From Nitrospinota bacterium (GTDB lineage Bacteria; UBA8248), in contig JAPOYD010000074.1 of the NCBI GenBank assembly GCA_026706735.1, positions 1 through 45,297 of the forward strand: 45,297 nucleotides of DNA, in the 5' to 3' direction. The first letter of the stretch is position 1; each line of letters starts with the position of its first letter. A program made the position numbers and the translations under genes. Positions 1-9,607 of the stretch are shown here, piece by piece. The notes beneath the pieces are model-generated. The model saw nothing but the letters and a program-made list of their open reading frames with translations, ran no database searches and was not told where the DNA came from.

Positions 1-39
1 CTGCCCATGCCCAAGTGGAGCGAGAGGGGCAAGAACTAG
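1..39 (+). CDS. C-terminal end of an upstream gene (partial)
   Basis: The first twelve codons of the window read LPMPKWSERGKN and end at TAG. Nothing in so short a piece identifies the family. Its place just before livHMGF, on the same strand, makes the periplasmic substrate-binding protein of that transporter the likeliest identity, but this rests on context only. Confidence 0.5.
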   Translation: MPMPKWSERGKN

Positions 40-81
40 GCGGGTTGCATTAAACGCGAAAATGCAATAAATACTTAAACT

Positions 82-139
82 TTCGCGCCGGGGCAGTTAA
101 AGGCGGCCCCGGCGCGAAGGCGAAAGTATCCGGTTTTTT
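82..139 (+). terminator. Strong GC hairpin followed by a T run, upstream of livH
   Basis: A perfect 13-bp inverted repeat (82-94 and 106-118) encloses an 11-nt loop. Fifteen bases after the stem comes a run of six T. The gap is longer than in a classical Rho-independent terminator, so it may be a leaky terminator or an mRNA-stabilising hairpin. Such structures between a binding-protein gene and its permease genes often let the binding protein be made in excess. A second weaker repeat, TTGCATT/AATGCAA, lies at 45-67. Confidence 0.55.
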
Positions 140-168
140 GATGCAGTATTTCGAGGACATGATTTCTC

Positions 169-1158
169 ATGCAGGAAAAAGCGGAAATCCGTAGTAAATA
201 CTGGCTGGCGGCGTTTCTAGTCGCGGCATACACCATTCCCTTCGCCATCGGAATTTATACGGAAAACGTTTTCTTCGATCTTCAGTGGCTGGCGGATCTG
301 ACGACCGTCATCCTGAACGGCATCATGCAGGGCGGTGTGTACGCCATGTTCGCCGTGGGGCTCACCCTCATCTTCGGCGTCATGCGCATCATCAACGTGG
401 CGCATGGCGAACTGGTGATGCTGGGCGCCTACCTGACCTGGATGTTCTTCTTCTATGTGGGGGTCGACCCGCTCCTCGCCTTGTTCATCACGCTCCCCAT
501 CGCTTTCGTCATCGGGCTCCTTATCCAGAAGCTGTTGTTGAACGCCGTGGTGGGCGGGCCGGAACTGACGCCCCTGCTTATCACCTTCGGCATGGGCCTC
601 ACGATCATCTATGTCGTGGAGGCCATCTTCACCACGGATTACCGCACGATTCCCTACGCGCCCGACGCGTTTCAAATCACCGAAACCATCGCGGTGAGCA
701 GAAGCAAGATCATCAGCTTCGCGATGGCCGCCTTTATCTCCATCACGGTCTTTATTTTTCTGAAAATCCACCGAATCGGCAAGGCGATACGCGCGACGGC
801 GCAGAACGCGGACGTCGCGATGGTCTGCGGCATCAATATTTTTCATATCTACATGATCACCTCGGGCCTGGCCGCGGCGCTTGCGGTGGCGGGCGGCGCA
901 CTTGTGTCGATTCAGTTCGGCTTCAACCCGGAAACGGGCGTCTTGTATACGCTGCAAGCCTTCGCCATTATCGTACTCGGAGGCAGGGGCCACTATATCG
1001 GTGCGCTCATTGGAGGTGTGATGCTCGCCGTCATCGAGAGCCTCATCTCCTTCATGATCCCCAACGGCACCGCCATGGTGGAAATTGCGTCCTACGGGAT
1101 GATGGTTTTCGTGCTGCTGATCAGGCCTCGCGGTCTGATGGGGCCGAAAGAAAACTAG
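169..1158 (+). CDS. livH: Branched-chain amino acid-type ABC transporter permease (LivH)
   Basis: This is an inner-membrane permease of the HAAT family, one half of the channel that imports branched-chain amino acids or similar substrates. The protein is 329 aa, longer than the usual roughly 300, because an extra hydrophobic helix (about residues 11-31) precedes the standard core. The core begins with the family motif NGIMQGGVYAMFAVGLTLIF, followed by MRIINVAHGEL and, near the C-terminus, an ALIGGVMLAVIES segment. The ATG at 169 has only a moderate GAGGA Shine-Dalgarno 11 nt upstream. livM follows after 11 nt, then livG and livF, so the four genes form one operon. The true substrate cannot be read from the permease; amides, urea and aromatic acids are alternatives in this family. 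Confidence 0.92.
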   Translation: MQEKAEIRSKYWLAAFLVAAYTIPFAIGIYTENVFFDLQWLADLTTVILNGIMQGGVYAMFAVGLTLIFGVMRIINVAHGELVMLGAYLTWMFFFYVGVDPLLALFITLPIAFVIGLLIQKLLLNAVVGGPELTPLLITFGMGLTIIYVVEAIFTTDYRTIPYAPDAFQITETIAVSRSKIISFAMAAFISITVFIFLKIHRIGKAIRATAQNADVAMVCGINIFHIYMITSGLAAALAVAGGALVSIQFGFNPETGVLYTLQAFAIIVLGGRGHYIGALIGGVMLAVIESLISFMIPNGTAMVEIASYGMMVFVLLIRPRGLMGPKEN

Positions 1159-1169
1159 GAGATATCTGA

Positions 1170-2108
1170 ATGGCCCAAAATGAACACCTCCGCAATTTCG
1201 GAATGCTGGCCATACTCATAATCATCCTGTGTGCGTTGCCCCCGAATATCAACCTGTACCAGCGTTCCGTCATTATGTTCACGATGATGTATGTCGTTCT
1301 CTCCTTGAGCTGGAACATCATCAGCGGCTACACGGGCTACGTATCTTTCGGCCACGTAATGTTCTACGGCATCGGAGCCTACGCCACGGGCATTCTGGTG
1401 GTGGACTACGGATGGCACTGGATTGCGACTCTTTTCGTGGGCGTGTTCGTCTCCTTCGTGGTCTCGTTGATAATCGGGTTTCCGGTTTTGCGACTCAAGG
1501 GCCCTTATTTCGCTATCGCCATGCTTGGAGCGGCGGAGGGCACGCGCGTGGTGGCCACGGTGTGGGAGGATCTCACGCACGGAGGCGAGGGAATCGGACT
1601 GCCCAACGTTGAAAATTCCTTCGAGACCTATTTCGCCATGCTTGTGGTCATGCTGGTCACCATCGTAGTAGCCTATTGGGTCGGGCATTCGAGGTTCGGG
1701 ATCCGCCTGAACGCTATACGCGAAGACGAGATTGCCGCGGAGAGCCTGGGCATCAATACCACGTTCTACAAGCTTTCCGCCTTCGCGCTTTCCGCCATCT
1801 TCCCTGCGGCGGCCGGCGGCATTCAGGCGTACAAGGTTCTCTACATCGACCCCGAAACCGAGTTCTTCATCCTCGTTACCATCTTCATGAAGCTCTTCGC
1901 CATGTTCGGCGGGAAGGGCACGGTTATCGGCCCCATTCTGGGCACGTTCGTCTTGTATATCGTTCAGGAAATAACCTGGGTGAAATTCCCGACGGCCCAC
2001 CTTATCGCCTTCGGCATCTTCATCGTCCTCGTGGCCCGCTTCATGCCGCGCGGATTGATGGGATTCGCCATCGACAAGGGCTGGGCGCGCAAGGGAATGG
2101 TTCACTAA
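1170..2108 (+). CDS. livM: Branched-chain amino acid-type ABC transporter permease (LivM)
   Basis: This is the second membrane subunit of the HAAT-type importer, pairing with LivH. At 312 aa it has the LivM hallmarks: SLSWNIISGYTGYVSFGHV near residue 45, a GFPVLRLKGPYFAIAMLG stretch near residue 103, and the RLNAIREDEIAAESLGIN cytoplasmic loop near residue 180 that contacts the ATPase. Several hydrophobic helices cover the rest. An AGGAGATATCTGA ribosome site precedes the ATG at 1170. The gene lies between livH and livG with short gaps, as in a typical liv operon. Confidence 0.92.
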   Translation: MAQNEHLRNFGMLAILIIILCALPPNINLYQRSVIMFTMMYVVLSLSWNIISGYTGYVSFGHVMFYGIGAYATGILVVDYGWHWIATLFVGVFVSFVVSLIIGFPVLRLKGPYFAIAMLGAAEGTRVVATVWEDLTHGGEGIGLPNVENSFETYFAMLVVMLVTIVVAYWVGHSRFGIRLNAIREDEIAAESLGINTTFYKLSAFALSAIFPAAAGGIQAYKVLYIDPETEFFILVTIFMKLFAMFGGKGTVIGPILGTFVLYIVQEITWVKFPTAHLIAFGIFIVLVARFMPRGLMGFAIDKGWARKGMVH

Positions 2109-2129
2109 GAAACGGAGCAGCGCGAGAAA

Positions 2130-2855
2130 ATGGCTGAAACGGAAATTGCTCTCGACATTCAGGATCTGAAAAAGTATTTCGGGGGCATCAAGGCGGTGGA
2201 CGGGTGCAGTTTTCAGGTGCCCAAGGGCCAGATATCGGGCCTGATCGGACCGAACGGCTCCGGCAAGACCACCACGTTCAACCTGCTCACGGGCGTTCTC
2301 GAAGCAGACAGCGGCGAGGTGTTTTACAACGGAGAGAACATCGTGGGCTTGAGACCCTATGAAGTCTTCAACAGGGGCATCAGCCGCACCTTCCAGATTA
2401 CGCGCATCTATCGCGAGATGACGGTGTTCGAGAACATGCTCTCAGCCTCCAGCATGAAGATGCCCGTGCGCGAGGCGCGCGAGCGGGCGGAGCAGTTGAT
2501 GGAATTCGTCACGCTGACGAAACTTCGCGGCGAATACGGGGGAAACCTTTCCTACGGACAGCAGAAACTCCTCGAATTCGCCCGCGCCCTGATGACGGAC
2601 CCCGACCTCATCCTCCTCGATGAGCCCGCGGCCGGCGTCAACAGAACCCTGCTCAACAACCTGCTCGACCATATTCACCATCTTCAGGAAGACCAGGGGA
2701 AGACGATTCTCATCGTCGAGCACGACATGAACGTCATTATGAACCACTGCGAAAAAGTGTTCGTCCTGGACTACGGCGTGAAAATAGCCGAGGGTCTGCC
2801 CGAGGATATTCAGACGAACGAAGACGTTATCGAAGCATATTTTGGACACAGATAA
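2130..2855 (+). CDS. livG: ABC transporter ATP-binding protein (LivG)
   Basis: This is a cytoplasmic ATPase subunit that powers the LivHM channel. In its 241 aa it shows Walker [10 protein letters not shown] (about 40-48), the signature [15 protein letters not shown], Walker [11 protein letters not shown] and the switch histidine in VEHDMNVIM. The [13 protein letters not shown] stretch and the [19 protein letters not shown] block are typical of LivG rather than LivF. Its TAA stop abuts the ATG of livF with no gap, indicating translational coupling. Confidence 0.92.
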   Translation: MAETEIALDIQDLKKYFGGIKAVDGCSFQVPKGQISGLIGPNGSGKTTTFNLLTGVLEADSGEVFYNGENIVGLRPYEVFNRGISRTFQITRIYREMTVFENMLSASSMKMPVREARERAEQLMEFVTLTKLRGEYGGNLSYGQQKLLEFARALMTDPDLILLDEPAAGVNRTLLNNLLDHIHHLQEDQGKTILIVEHDMNVIMNHCEKVFVLDYGVKIAEGLPEDIQTNEDVIEAYFGHR

Positions 2856-3569
2856 ATGGCGCTATTAGAACTCAAGGACATCAATGCGGGGTACGGCAGA
2901 ATCCAGATACTCCACGACGTGTCGCTCCATGTGAATCCAGACGAGGTGGTGGCCGTCATCGGGCCGAACGGCGCGGGAAAATCCACGACTTTCAAGATCA
3001 TCATGGGCTTCATCAACTACCTCGGCGGCGAGATAGAGTTCGAGGGACAGAACATCGTGGGCTACCGCCCCGATCAGATTCTGGGCCGGGGGCTGGGCTA
3101 CGTGCCGCAGGGCCGCATCGTCTTCAATCAGATGACGGTGAAGGAAAACCTGGAGATGGGCGCCTACATCGAGCGCGATCAGAAGAAAATCGACGACGCG
3201 ATGGATTACGTCTTCACGCTCTTTCCGCGCCTGGGCGAGCGGCAGAAGCAGTTGGGCGGCACGATGAGCGGCGGCGAGCAGCAGATGCTGGCCATGGGCC
3301 GCGCCCTGATGACGAGGCCCAAGATGATCATGCTCGATGAGCCGTCCCTCGGCTTGAGTCCTCGGTTCGTGACGGAAGTGTTCGAGAAAATCGTGAGCCT
3401 CGCCAAAGAGGGGCTGACGATCATGCTCGTCGAGCAGAACGCCGCGCGCGCTCTCGAGATTTCGGACCGCGGCTACGTGCTCGAACTCGGCAGAAACCGT
3501 TATCAGGGAGGCGGCCACGAACTCCTGAACAACCAGGAAGTCAAGATGATGTACCTGGGCGGCGGCTAG
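2856..3569 (+). CDS. livF: ABC transporter ATP-binding protein (LivF)
   Basis: This is the second ATPase of the HAAT-type importer, forming a heterodimer with LivG. It is 237 aa with Walker A GPNGAGKST (about 36-44), the LivF-typical LGYVPQGRIVFNQMTVKENL Q-loop region, signature MSGGEQQMLAMGRALM, Walker B MIMLDEPSLGLSP and switch LVEQNAARAL. The start codon directly follows the livG stop. It ends the operon; 179 nt without a gene separate it from trpF. Confidence 0.92.
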   Translation: MALLELKDINAGYGRIQILHDVSLHVNPDEVVAVIGPNGAGKSTTFKIIMGFINYLGGEIEFEGQNIVGYRPDQILGRGLGYVPQGRIVFNQMTVKENLEMGAYIERDQKKIDDAMDYVFTLFPRLGERQKQLGGTMSGGEQQMLAMGRALMTRPKMIMLDEPSLGLSPRFVTEVFEKIVSLAKEGLTIMLVEQNAARALEISDRGYVLELGRNRYQGGGHELLNNQEVKMMYLGGG

Positions 3570-3712
3570 AAGACCAACCCTTCCTTTCACTTGAGATTTG
3601 CATTTTCCAAGCCTGAATGGCCCTGTGCCGTCTGCTTGATTGAAACTTCTCCCTTTGTTCTCATATCGCTTGGTCTACACCTTTGCGCTAGGCTTGCGCT
3701 TCGACTCTGTGC

Positions 3713-3718
3713 TATAAA
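3713..3718 (+). promoter_or_regulatory. Possible -10 element ahead of the trp-leu-asd run
   Basis: A TATAAA hexamer lies about 30 nt before trpF, in the only sizeable gap upstream of this gene run. TTGCGC sequences occur upstream, but none sits at the ideal 17-nt spacing, so the call is weak. No leader peptide or attenuator rich in Trp codons is apparent in 3570-3748. Confidence 0.25.
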
Positions 3719-3748
3719 TGCTTGCTCTGCCCGGGAGGATTTCGCGCC

Positions 3749-4399
3749 ATGATCCGCGTGAAGATTTGTGGGGTGACGACGGTTCAGGATGCGGAATTCG
3801 CCCTGGAAGCGGGCGCCGACGCCCTGGGGCTGAATTTCGTTCCAGGCACTCCCCGTTGTCTGGAGGTGGAGCAGGGGAGGGAGATTGCCGAGGCGCTGCC
3901 GCCTTTCGGGACGCGGGTCGGCGTTTTCGTGAACGAATCCCCCGAGCGCGTACTGGAAATTGCGCATCGCGTCGATTTGGACGCGGCCCAGCTTCATGGC
4001 GATGAAACGCCGGAGGAATGCCGCTGGCTGATAGAGCGGGGCTTGCGCGTGATCCGGGGCTTGCGGGTGAAAGGCCCCGAAACGATATCGCAAATAGACG
4101 CGTTTCCCGATTGCGCCATTTTGCTGGATGCCTACGTGCAGGGGGCGCTCGGAGGTACGGGCGAAACCTTCGACTGGGAATTGGCCCGGCAGGCGGCCGT
4201 TGCGAAGCCCATCATCCTGTCGGGTGGTCTCAAGCCCGACAACGTGGGCGAAGCGGTGAGGAGCGTTCAGCCCTACGGCGTGGATTCGAGCAGCGGGGTG
4301 GAGGGGGCGGTTTTGGCCCGGAAAGACCCCGACCGGGTCCTGGGTTTCATCGAAAACGCGCGCACGGCGATATCCGAGCTTGAGGAAATGAAAAGATGA
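3749..4399 (+). CDS. trpF: Phosphoribosylanthranilate isomerase
   Basis: TrpF catalyses the Amadori rearrangement of phosphoribosylanthranilate to CdRP in tryptophan biosynthesis. The ATG at 3749 ([10 protein letters not shown]) is chosen over the longer TTG frame because it begins exactly at the first beta strand and follows a GGGAGG ribosome site. The 216-aa protein keeps the catalytic pair: Cys7 in KICGVT and Asp127 in ILLDAY. QLHGDE and the phosphate-binding GGTG and ILSGGL loops are also present. The stop overlaps the trpB start (ATGA). The anthranilate and indoleglycerol phosphate synthase genes (trpE, trpG, trpD, trpC) are not in the window. Confidence 0.96.
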   Translation: MIRVKICGVTTVQDAEFALEAGADALGLNFVPGTPRCLEVEQGREIAEALPPFGTRVGVFVNESPERVLEIAHRVDLDAAQLHGDETPEECRWLIERGLRVIRGLRVKGPETISQIDAFPDCAILLDAYVQGALGGTGETFDWELARQAAVAKPIILSGGLKPDNVGEAVRSVQPYGVDSSSGVEGAVLARKDPDRVLGFIENARTAISELEEMKR

Positions 4400-5613
4400 G
4401 TGAAATGGTGTCTAAGGGAAGGTTCGGTCGTTTCGGGGGGCGCTACGTCCCGGAAACCCTTATGCCCGCCCTCGAGGAACTCGAAATTGCGTACGGGGAG
4501 GCCCGGGGCGACCCGGCGTATCATGAAGAACTCGCCTATTATCTGAGGGAATTCGTGGGCAGGCCCACGCCGCTGTATCTGGCGGAGCGCTTATCCGATG
4601 ACTTGGGCGTGCTCAAGGTCTACCTCAAGCGTGAGGACCTCTGCCACACGGGCGCCCATAAGATTAACAACACGCTCGCCCAAGTCCTTCTGGCCAGGAG
4701 GCTGGGGAAAACGCGCATTATCGCGGAGACGGGGGCGGGCCAGCACGGGGTGGCTACCGCCACGGCCGCGGCGCTCTTCGGTCTGGATTGCGACATCTAT
4801 ATGGGCGAGGAAGACATCGGCAGACAATCGCTCAACGTGTTCCGCATGCGCCTTCTGGGCGCGCGGGTGATTCCGGTCACTTCGGGCAGCAAGACCCTGA
4901 AGGACGCCACGAACGAGACGCTGCGCGACTGGACGGCATCGGTGCGAACGACCCACTACATCATCGGCTCGGTGGTGGGGCCGCATCCGTTCCCGGAGAT
5001 GATACGCGATTGTCAGTCTGTCATCGGACGCGAGGCGCGCGAGCAGATTCTCGAGGCCGAGGGCCGGCTTCCCGACGCCTGCGTGGCCTGCGTGGGAGGG
5101 GGCAGCAATTCCATCGGCCTGTTCCATCCCTTCGTGGACGATGCGGACGTCGCACTCATCGGCGTGGAAGCCGGGGGCCGGGGTCTGGATTCCGAGGAGC
5201 ACGGAGCGTCCTTGACCGCCGGCCGCGTGGGCGTGTTGCATGGCTGCGAGACGTTCCTGCTCTATGACGATGATGGCCAGATCATCCCCGCCCATTCGGT
5301 GTCCGCGGGTCTCGATTATCCGGGCGTAGGGCCCGAACACTCCCATTTGAAGGATTCCGGGCGTGCGCGCTACGTGACGGTCGAAGACCACGACGCCCTC
5401 AAGGCGTTCCAGAAACTCTCCGTGCTCGAGGGGATCATCCCCGCGTTCGAGAGCGCCCACGCGATTTCCTATCTGGACCGCATGGCCGAGGAGACGAGAG
5501 AGGCGGGCGAGATGAAGACAGTGGTGCTTTGCCTCTCCGGCCGGGGAGACAAGGACGTTCATCAGGCGGAGGGGCTTTTGACGGAAATGCTCGATGACGA
5601 GGAAGTGCGTTGA
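4396..5613 (+). CDS. trpB: Tryptophan synthase beta chain
   Basis: The beta subunit joins indole to serine with pyridoxal phosphate to make tryptophan. The length is 405 aa, within the family norm. The PLP lysine is Lys89 in HTGAHKINN, preceded by LKREDL. The [10 protein letters not shown] catalytic glutamate segment and the GGGSNSIG phosphate-binding loop are intact. The C-terminal [10 protein letters not shown] motif is typical of the TrpB1 type that works with TrpA. The start overlaps trpF by 4 nt and the stop overlaps the trpA ATG by 1 nt, so the three trp genes are translationally coupled. Confidence 0.97.
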   Translation: MSEMVSKGRFGRFGGRYVPETLMPALEELEIAYGEARGDPAYHEELAYYLREFVGRPTPLYLAERLSDDLGVLKVYLKREDLCHTGAHKINNTLAQVLLARRLGKTRIIAETGAGQHGVATATAAALFGLDCDIYMGEEDIGRQSLNVFRMRLLGARVIPVTSGSKTLKDATNETLRDWTASVRTTHYIIGSVVGPHPFPEMIRDCQSVIGREAREQILEAEGRLPDACVACVGGGSNSIGLFHPFVDDADVALIGVEAGGRGLDSEEHGASLTAGRVGVLHGCETFLLYDDDGQIIPAHSVSAGLDYPGVGPEHSHLKDSGRARYVTVEDHDALKAFQKLSVLEGIIPAFESAHAISYLDRMAEETREAGEMKTVVLCLSGRGDKDVHQAEGLLTEMLDDEEVR

Positions 5614-6431
5614 TGGGCGACAGACTGGAAACGTGTTTCGACCGATTGCGCACAGAGGGCCGGGCCGGTCTTTTCCCGTTCGTCACCGCAGGCGACCCGG
5701 ATCTGGGCTTCACCCGTGAACTGCTGCCCCTCATGACCGAGGCGGGAGCGGATGGTTTCGAGATAGGGGTTCCCTTCAGCGATCCCCTGGCGGACGGCCC
5801 CACCATCCAGCGCTCGAGCATGCGCTCGCTTGCGGGCGGGACCCGCCTGAGCAGTGTCCTGGAGATGGTGGGCGAGGTCCGTGCGGATATACCCGATACG
5901 CCGCTTGTGCTGATGACGTATTACAACCCCATCATCGCCATGGGCCTGGCGGAATTCGTGCGCGGCGCATCGCGGGTGGGGGCCGACGCCGTCATCGTAC
6001 CCGACCTGCCGCCCGAAGAAGCGGGTACCCTTGTCGGGATCATGAACGATTATCCGCTCGAGCCCGTCTTCATGCTCGCGCCCACGAGCACGCAGGAACG
6101 CATCGAACTGGTGACCGACGTGGGCGGCGGCTTCATATACTACGTGGGACAGATGGGAGTCACCGGCGCGCGCGACGCGCTGGATTCGGATTTGGGCGCC
6201 ACTCTGGGTAAGATCAACCGGGTGAAGAACAGGCCCGTTCTCGTGGGGTTCGGCATCAAGACGCCCGAGCAGGCCGCGGAGGTAGCCGGGCACGCCGATG
6301 GCGTCATCGTGGGCAGCGCCCTGATAGACGTCATGGAGGCGCAAGCGTCGCGTGAAGACAAGATGCGTGCGGCTTGCGATTACATCGCCTCTTTGCGGGA
6401 AGGCCTCGATCGCTCAAAAACGGTTTCTTGA
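5613..6431 (+). CDS. trpA: Tryptophan synthase alpha chain
   Basis: The alpha subunit cleaves indole-3-glycerol phosphate and channels indole to TrpB. The ATG at 5613 shares its A with the trpB stop (TGATG); the ORF track begins one codon earlier at an in-frame TTG. The 272-aa barrel keeps both catalytic acids, Glu50 in [10 protein letters not shown] and Asp61 in PLADGP. The [12 protein letters not shown] loop and the [11 protein letters not shown] and GVIVGSALI phosphate-binding segments are also visible. Confidence 0.97.
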   Translation: MGDRLETCFDRLRTEGRAGLFPFVTAGDPDLGFTRELLPLMTEAGADGFEIGVPFSDPLADGPTIQRSSMRSLAGGTRLSSVLEMVGEVRADIPDTPLVLMTYYNPIIAMGLAEFVRGASRVGADAVIVPDLPPEEAGTLVGIMNDYPLEPVFMLAPTSTQERIELVTDVGGGFIYYVGQMGVTGARDALDSDLGATLGKINRVKNRPVLVGFGIKTPEQAAEVAGHADGVIVGSALIDVMEAQASREDKMRAACDYIASLREGLDRSKTVS

Positions 6432-6486
6432 CATTCAATTTCAACATGACGCGCAAGAATCTGTAGATTATTTCGAGGGTAATGCC

Positions 6487-7899
6487 ATGTCGAAAAACAC
6501 GCTCTACGATAAGGTTTGGGATTCCCACACCGTGGCCAAGCTCGATTCGGGCCAGGACCAGATTTTCATCGGCCTGCACCTCATCCATGAGGTCACGACA
6601 CCCCAGGCGTTCGGGATGCTCAAGGAAATCGGCGCCGGCGTCGCATTCCCCGACCGCACGATGGGGACGGTGGACCACATCATCCCCACGCTGAGTCAGA
6701 TAAGGCCCTACGAGGACGAGCAGGCCGAGAAGATGATGGCCGCCCTGGAGCAGAACGTGAACGAATTCGGTGTTCGCTTTTTACATCTCGATTCCGGCAA
6801 GCAGGGCATCGTCCACGTCATCGGACCGGAGTTGGGGCTGAGCCAGCCCGGCATGACCATCGCCTGCGGCGACAGCCACACGAGCACGCACGGCGCGATG
6901 GGCTCTCTGGGTTTCGGCATCGGCACGACCGAGGTGGGCCACGTCCTGGCGACGCAGACCCTGGCGCTGAACCGCATGAAGGTGAAGCGAATCGAGGTCA
7001 CGGGCGCTCTCGGCCCCGGCGTGACGCCCAAGGACGTGACTTTGCGGGTCATCCATGATCTGGGCATCAAAGGCGGCCTGGGCTTCGCCTATGAATACGG
7101 CGGCGACGTTTTCGATGCCATGTCGATGGAAGGTCGCATGACGGTCTGCAACATGAGCATCGAGGGCGGCGCCCGCATCGGCTATGTGAATCCGGACGAG
7201 ACGACGTTCGATTATCTCGAGGGGCGCGAGTTCAGCCCCGAGGGAGATGCCTGGGAGAGGGGCCTCGCGTACTGGCGGGATATCGCCTCGGGCGAAGACG
7301 CGGAATACGACGATATCTACGAGATTGCGGGCGAATCCATCGAGCCGATGGTCACCTGGGGCATCAATCCGGGGCATTCGGTCGGGATTTCACAGCCCCT
7401 TCCCGAGGTGGACAGCTTCTCGGGCGAGGACAGGAAAACGGCGGAACACGGTTATGAATTCATGGACTTGAAGCCCGGCGAGGCGATATCGGGCACGAAG
7501 GTCGACGTCGCCTTCCTGGGTTCCTGCACGAATTCGAGAATCTCCGACTTGCGCGAGGGCGCGCGTCTGATGAAGGGCAACAAGGTGCACCCGGGGGTCA
7601 GGATGCTGGTGGTGCCCGGCTCGCAGCAGGTGAAGCAGCAGGCCGAAGATGAGGGTTTGCACGAAATTTTCAAAGAAGCGGGCGCCGAGTGGCGCGAAGC
7701 GGGATGCTCGATGTGCCTGGGGATGAACCCGGATCAACTCGTGGGCGCGGAGAGAAGCATTTCCTCTTCGAACCGGAATTTCATCGGGCGACAGGGCAGC
7801 CCGCGCGGAAGAACGCACCTGGGCAGTCCGGCCGTTGTCGCCTCATCGGCGATTGCGGGCTGCATCACGGACCCCAGAGAGATGGGAGAATCAGCATGA
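6487..7899 (+). CDS. leuC: 3-isopropylmalate dehydratase large subunit
   Basis: LeuC with LeuD isomerises 2-isopropylmalate to 3-isopropylmalate in leucine biosynthesis, using a [4Fe-4S] cluster. The ATG at 6487 ([11 protein letters not shown]) follows GAGGG at a good distance and gives 470 aa. The upstream extension in the ORF track only reads through the trpA 3' end. The cluster ligands are Cys347 in GSCTNSR and Cys407 and Cys410 in [12 protein letters not shown], the same positions as in the E. coli enzyme. [11 protein letters not shown] is also present. The stop overlaps the leuD start (ATGA). Confidence 0.97.
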   Translation: MSKNTLYDKVWDSHTVAKLDSGQDQIFIGLHLIHEVTTPQAFGMLKEIGAGVAFPDRTMGTVDHIIPTLSQIRPYEDEQAEKMMAALEQNVNEFGVRFLHLDSGKQGIVHVIGPELGLSQPGMTIACGDSHTSTHGAMGSLGFGIGTTEVGHVLATQTLALNRMKVKRIEVTGALGPGVTPKDVTLRVIHDLGIKGGLGFAYEYGGDVFDAMSMEGRMTVCNMSIEGGARIGYVNPDETTFDYLEGREFSPEGDAWERGLAYWRDIASGEDAEYDDIYEIAGESIEPMVTWGINPGHSVGISQPLPEVDSFSGEDRKTAEHGYEFMDLKPGEAISGTKVDVAFLGSCTNSRISDLREGARLMKGNKVHPGVRMLVVPGSQQVKQQAEDEGLHEIFKEAGAEWREAGCSMCLGMNPDQLVGAERSISSSNRNFIGRQGSPRGRTHLGSPAVVASSAIAGCITDPREMGESA

Positions 7900-8504
7900 G
7901 CGCGAAAAGAATCGAAAAAATCGTGGGCAAGGCCATTCCCATACCCCGGGATGACATCGATACCGACAGGATCACGCCGGCCCGGTTTCTCAAGTCCATC
8001 ACCTTCGAGGGCATCGAGAAAGCGCTGTTTTGCGATGAGCGCGAGAACACGCCCGATCATCCCGTCGACAACCCCGCTCACAAAGGGGCCAGCATGATGT
8101 TCGTGGGCAAGAACTTCGGTTCGGGCTCCTCGCGCGAGCACGCCCCGCAGGCGCTCAAGCGCTTCGGTATCGAGGTGCTCATAGGTGTTTCGTTCGCGGA
8201 GATTTTCGCGGGAAACTGCTTCGCCATCGGGGTGCCGCTCGGCGTGGCGTCGGCGGATGACGTGCATGAGCTGATCAAGCAGGCGCAGGAAGAACCGGAG
8301 ACGCGCTTCAGCGTGGACATCAGGAACGCCACGGTCAGCTTCGGAGAGCGCGTCATACCCATCGACATCCAGGAGACGCGCAAAAACGCATTTTTAGCCG
8401 GGACCTGGGACATGCTCGCCAATTTGCGGGGAAATCTCCCCCGGGTCGAGGAGGTGGCCGCACGCCTGCCGTACGTCACGAATTTCGAGAGCGAAGCGCA
8501 ATAG
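7896..8504 (+). CDS. leuD: 3-isopropylmalate dehydratase small subunit
   Basis: This is the swivel-domain partner of LeuC. The ATG at 7896 overlaps the leuC stop; the longer ORF in the track overlaps leuC and is not used. The 202-aa product has the LeuD hallmarks [14 protein letters not shown] near the N-terminus and [17 protein letters not shown], which carries the substrate-binding serines, then [13 protein letters not shown]. The length matches bacterial LeuD of the E. coli type (about 200 aa), not the shorter archaeal form. Confidence 0.96.
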   Translation: MSAKRIEKIVGKAIPIPRDDIDTDRITPARFLKSITFEGIEKALFCDERENTPDHPVDNPAHKGASMMFVGKNFGSGSSREHAPQALKRFGIEVLIGVSFAEIFAGNCFAIGVPLGVASADDVHELIKQAQEEPETRFSVDIRNATVSFGERVIPIDIQETRKNAFLAGTWDMLANLRGNLPRVEEVAARLPYVTNFESEAQ

Positions 8505-8518
8505 AAGGGGGTTTTTCG

Positions 8519-9607
8519 GTGAGCAGTTACCAGATAGCCGTTTTGCCGGGTGACGGCATTGGGCAGGAAGTTGTGGCGCAGGCGCGCTCGGTGCTGGAGG
8601 CGGCGGGCGCTCGCTTCGGCGCAGGTTTCGAGTTCGAAGAAGGGCTTTGCGGCGGCGCGGCCTATGACGCGACGGGAGAACCTCTTCCCGAAGAAACCCT
8701 CACCCTCTGCCGCCGCAGCGACGCCGGGCTGTTCGGCGCCGTGGGAGGTCCCCAGTGGGATGCGCTGCCGCGCGACAAACGCCCCGAACAGGCCATCCTG
8801 GGCTTGAGGAAAGAGCTGAACCTCTTCGCCAATCTAAGGCCCGCCGTCATGTTCGACCCGCTGGTGGAAGCCTCCTCGCTCAAGCCAGAAGTGGTGCGCG
8901 GCCTCGACCTCCTGGTCGTGCGCGAGGGCGTGAGCGGCATTTATTTCGGCCAGCCGAGGGGCATCGAGTGGCTCTCTCCTGATGAGGAAAAAGCGGTCGA
9001 CACGATGACGTACACCACGGGGGAGATTCGCCAAATCGTCCGCCTCGCGTTCGAACTGGCGTCCGTACGCGGGAAAAAGCTCTGCTCGGTGGACAAGGAG
9101 AACGTGCTCGACAACGGCCGCCTGTGGCGCAGGGTCGCCGGGGACGTCGCCGGGGAGTTCCCGGAAGTCGAAACCAGCCACATGTACGTCGACAACGCGG
9201 CGATGCAGTTGATTCGCGACCCGCTGCAATTCGACGTCATCGTCACGGGCAACATGTTCGGCGACATCCTGAGCGACTGCGCCTCCATGCTCACGGGCTC
9301 CATCGGCATGCTCGCCTCGGCGAACGTGAACGAGACCGGCTTCGGCCGCTACGAGGCGGTGCACGGCACGGCGCCCGACATCGCCGGTCAGGACAAGGCG
9401 AACCCGATTGCGGCCATCATGTCGGCCGCCATGCTGTGCCGCTATTCGTTAAAGCGCGTGGACGTGGCCGAAGCCATCGAGGCGGCCGTGGCCGCAGCTT
9501 TGGATGAGGGCCTAAGAACGTCCGACATCCACACGCCTGGCGCCACGGCGGTGGGTTGCGCCGGGATGGGCGAGCGCATCTCGGCTCTCGCGGCAGGAAC
9601 ATCGTGA
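8519..9607 (+). CDS. leuB: 3-isopropylmalate dehydrogenase
   Basis: LeuB oxidises and decarboxylates 3-isopropylmalate to 2-oxoisocaproate with NAD. It starts at GTG 8519, preceded by an AGAAGGGGG ribosome site just after leuD. The 362 aa show GDGIGQEV at the N-terminus, the VREGVSGIYFGQPRG substrate loop, the metal-binding GNMFGDILSDCASML and the NAD-specific EAVHGTAPDIAGQDKANP. The stop shares one base with the asd start, continuing the coupled gene run. Confidence 0.97.
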   Translation: MSSYQIAVLPGDGIGQEVVAQARSVLEAAGARFGAGFEFEEGLCGGAAYDATGEPLPEETLTLCRRSDAGLFGAVGGPQWDALPRDKRPEQAILGLRKELNLFANLRPAVMFDPLVEASSLKPEVVRGLDLLVVREGVSGIYFGQPRGIEWLSPDEEKAVDTMTYTTGEIRQIVRLAFELASVRGKKLCSVDKENVLDNGRLWRRVAGDVAGEFPEVETSHMYVDNAAMQLIRDPLQFDVIVTGNMFGDILSDCASMLTGSIGMLASANVNETGFGRYEAVHGTAPDIAGQDKANPIAAIMSAAMLCRYSLKRVDVAEAIEAAVAAALDEGLRTSDIHTPGATAVGCAGMGERISALAAGTS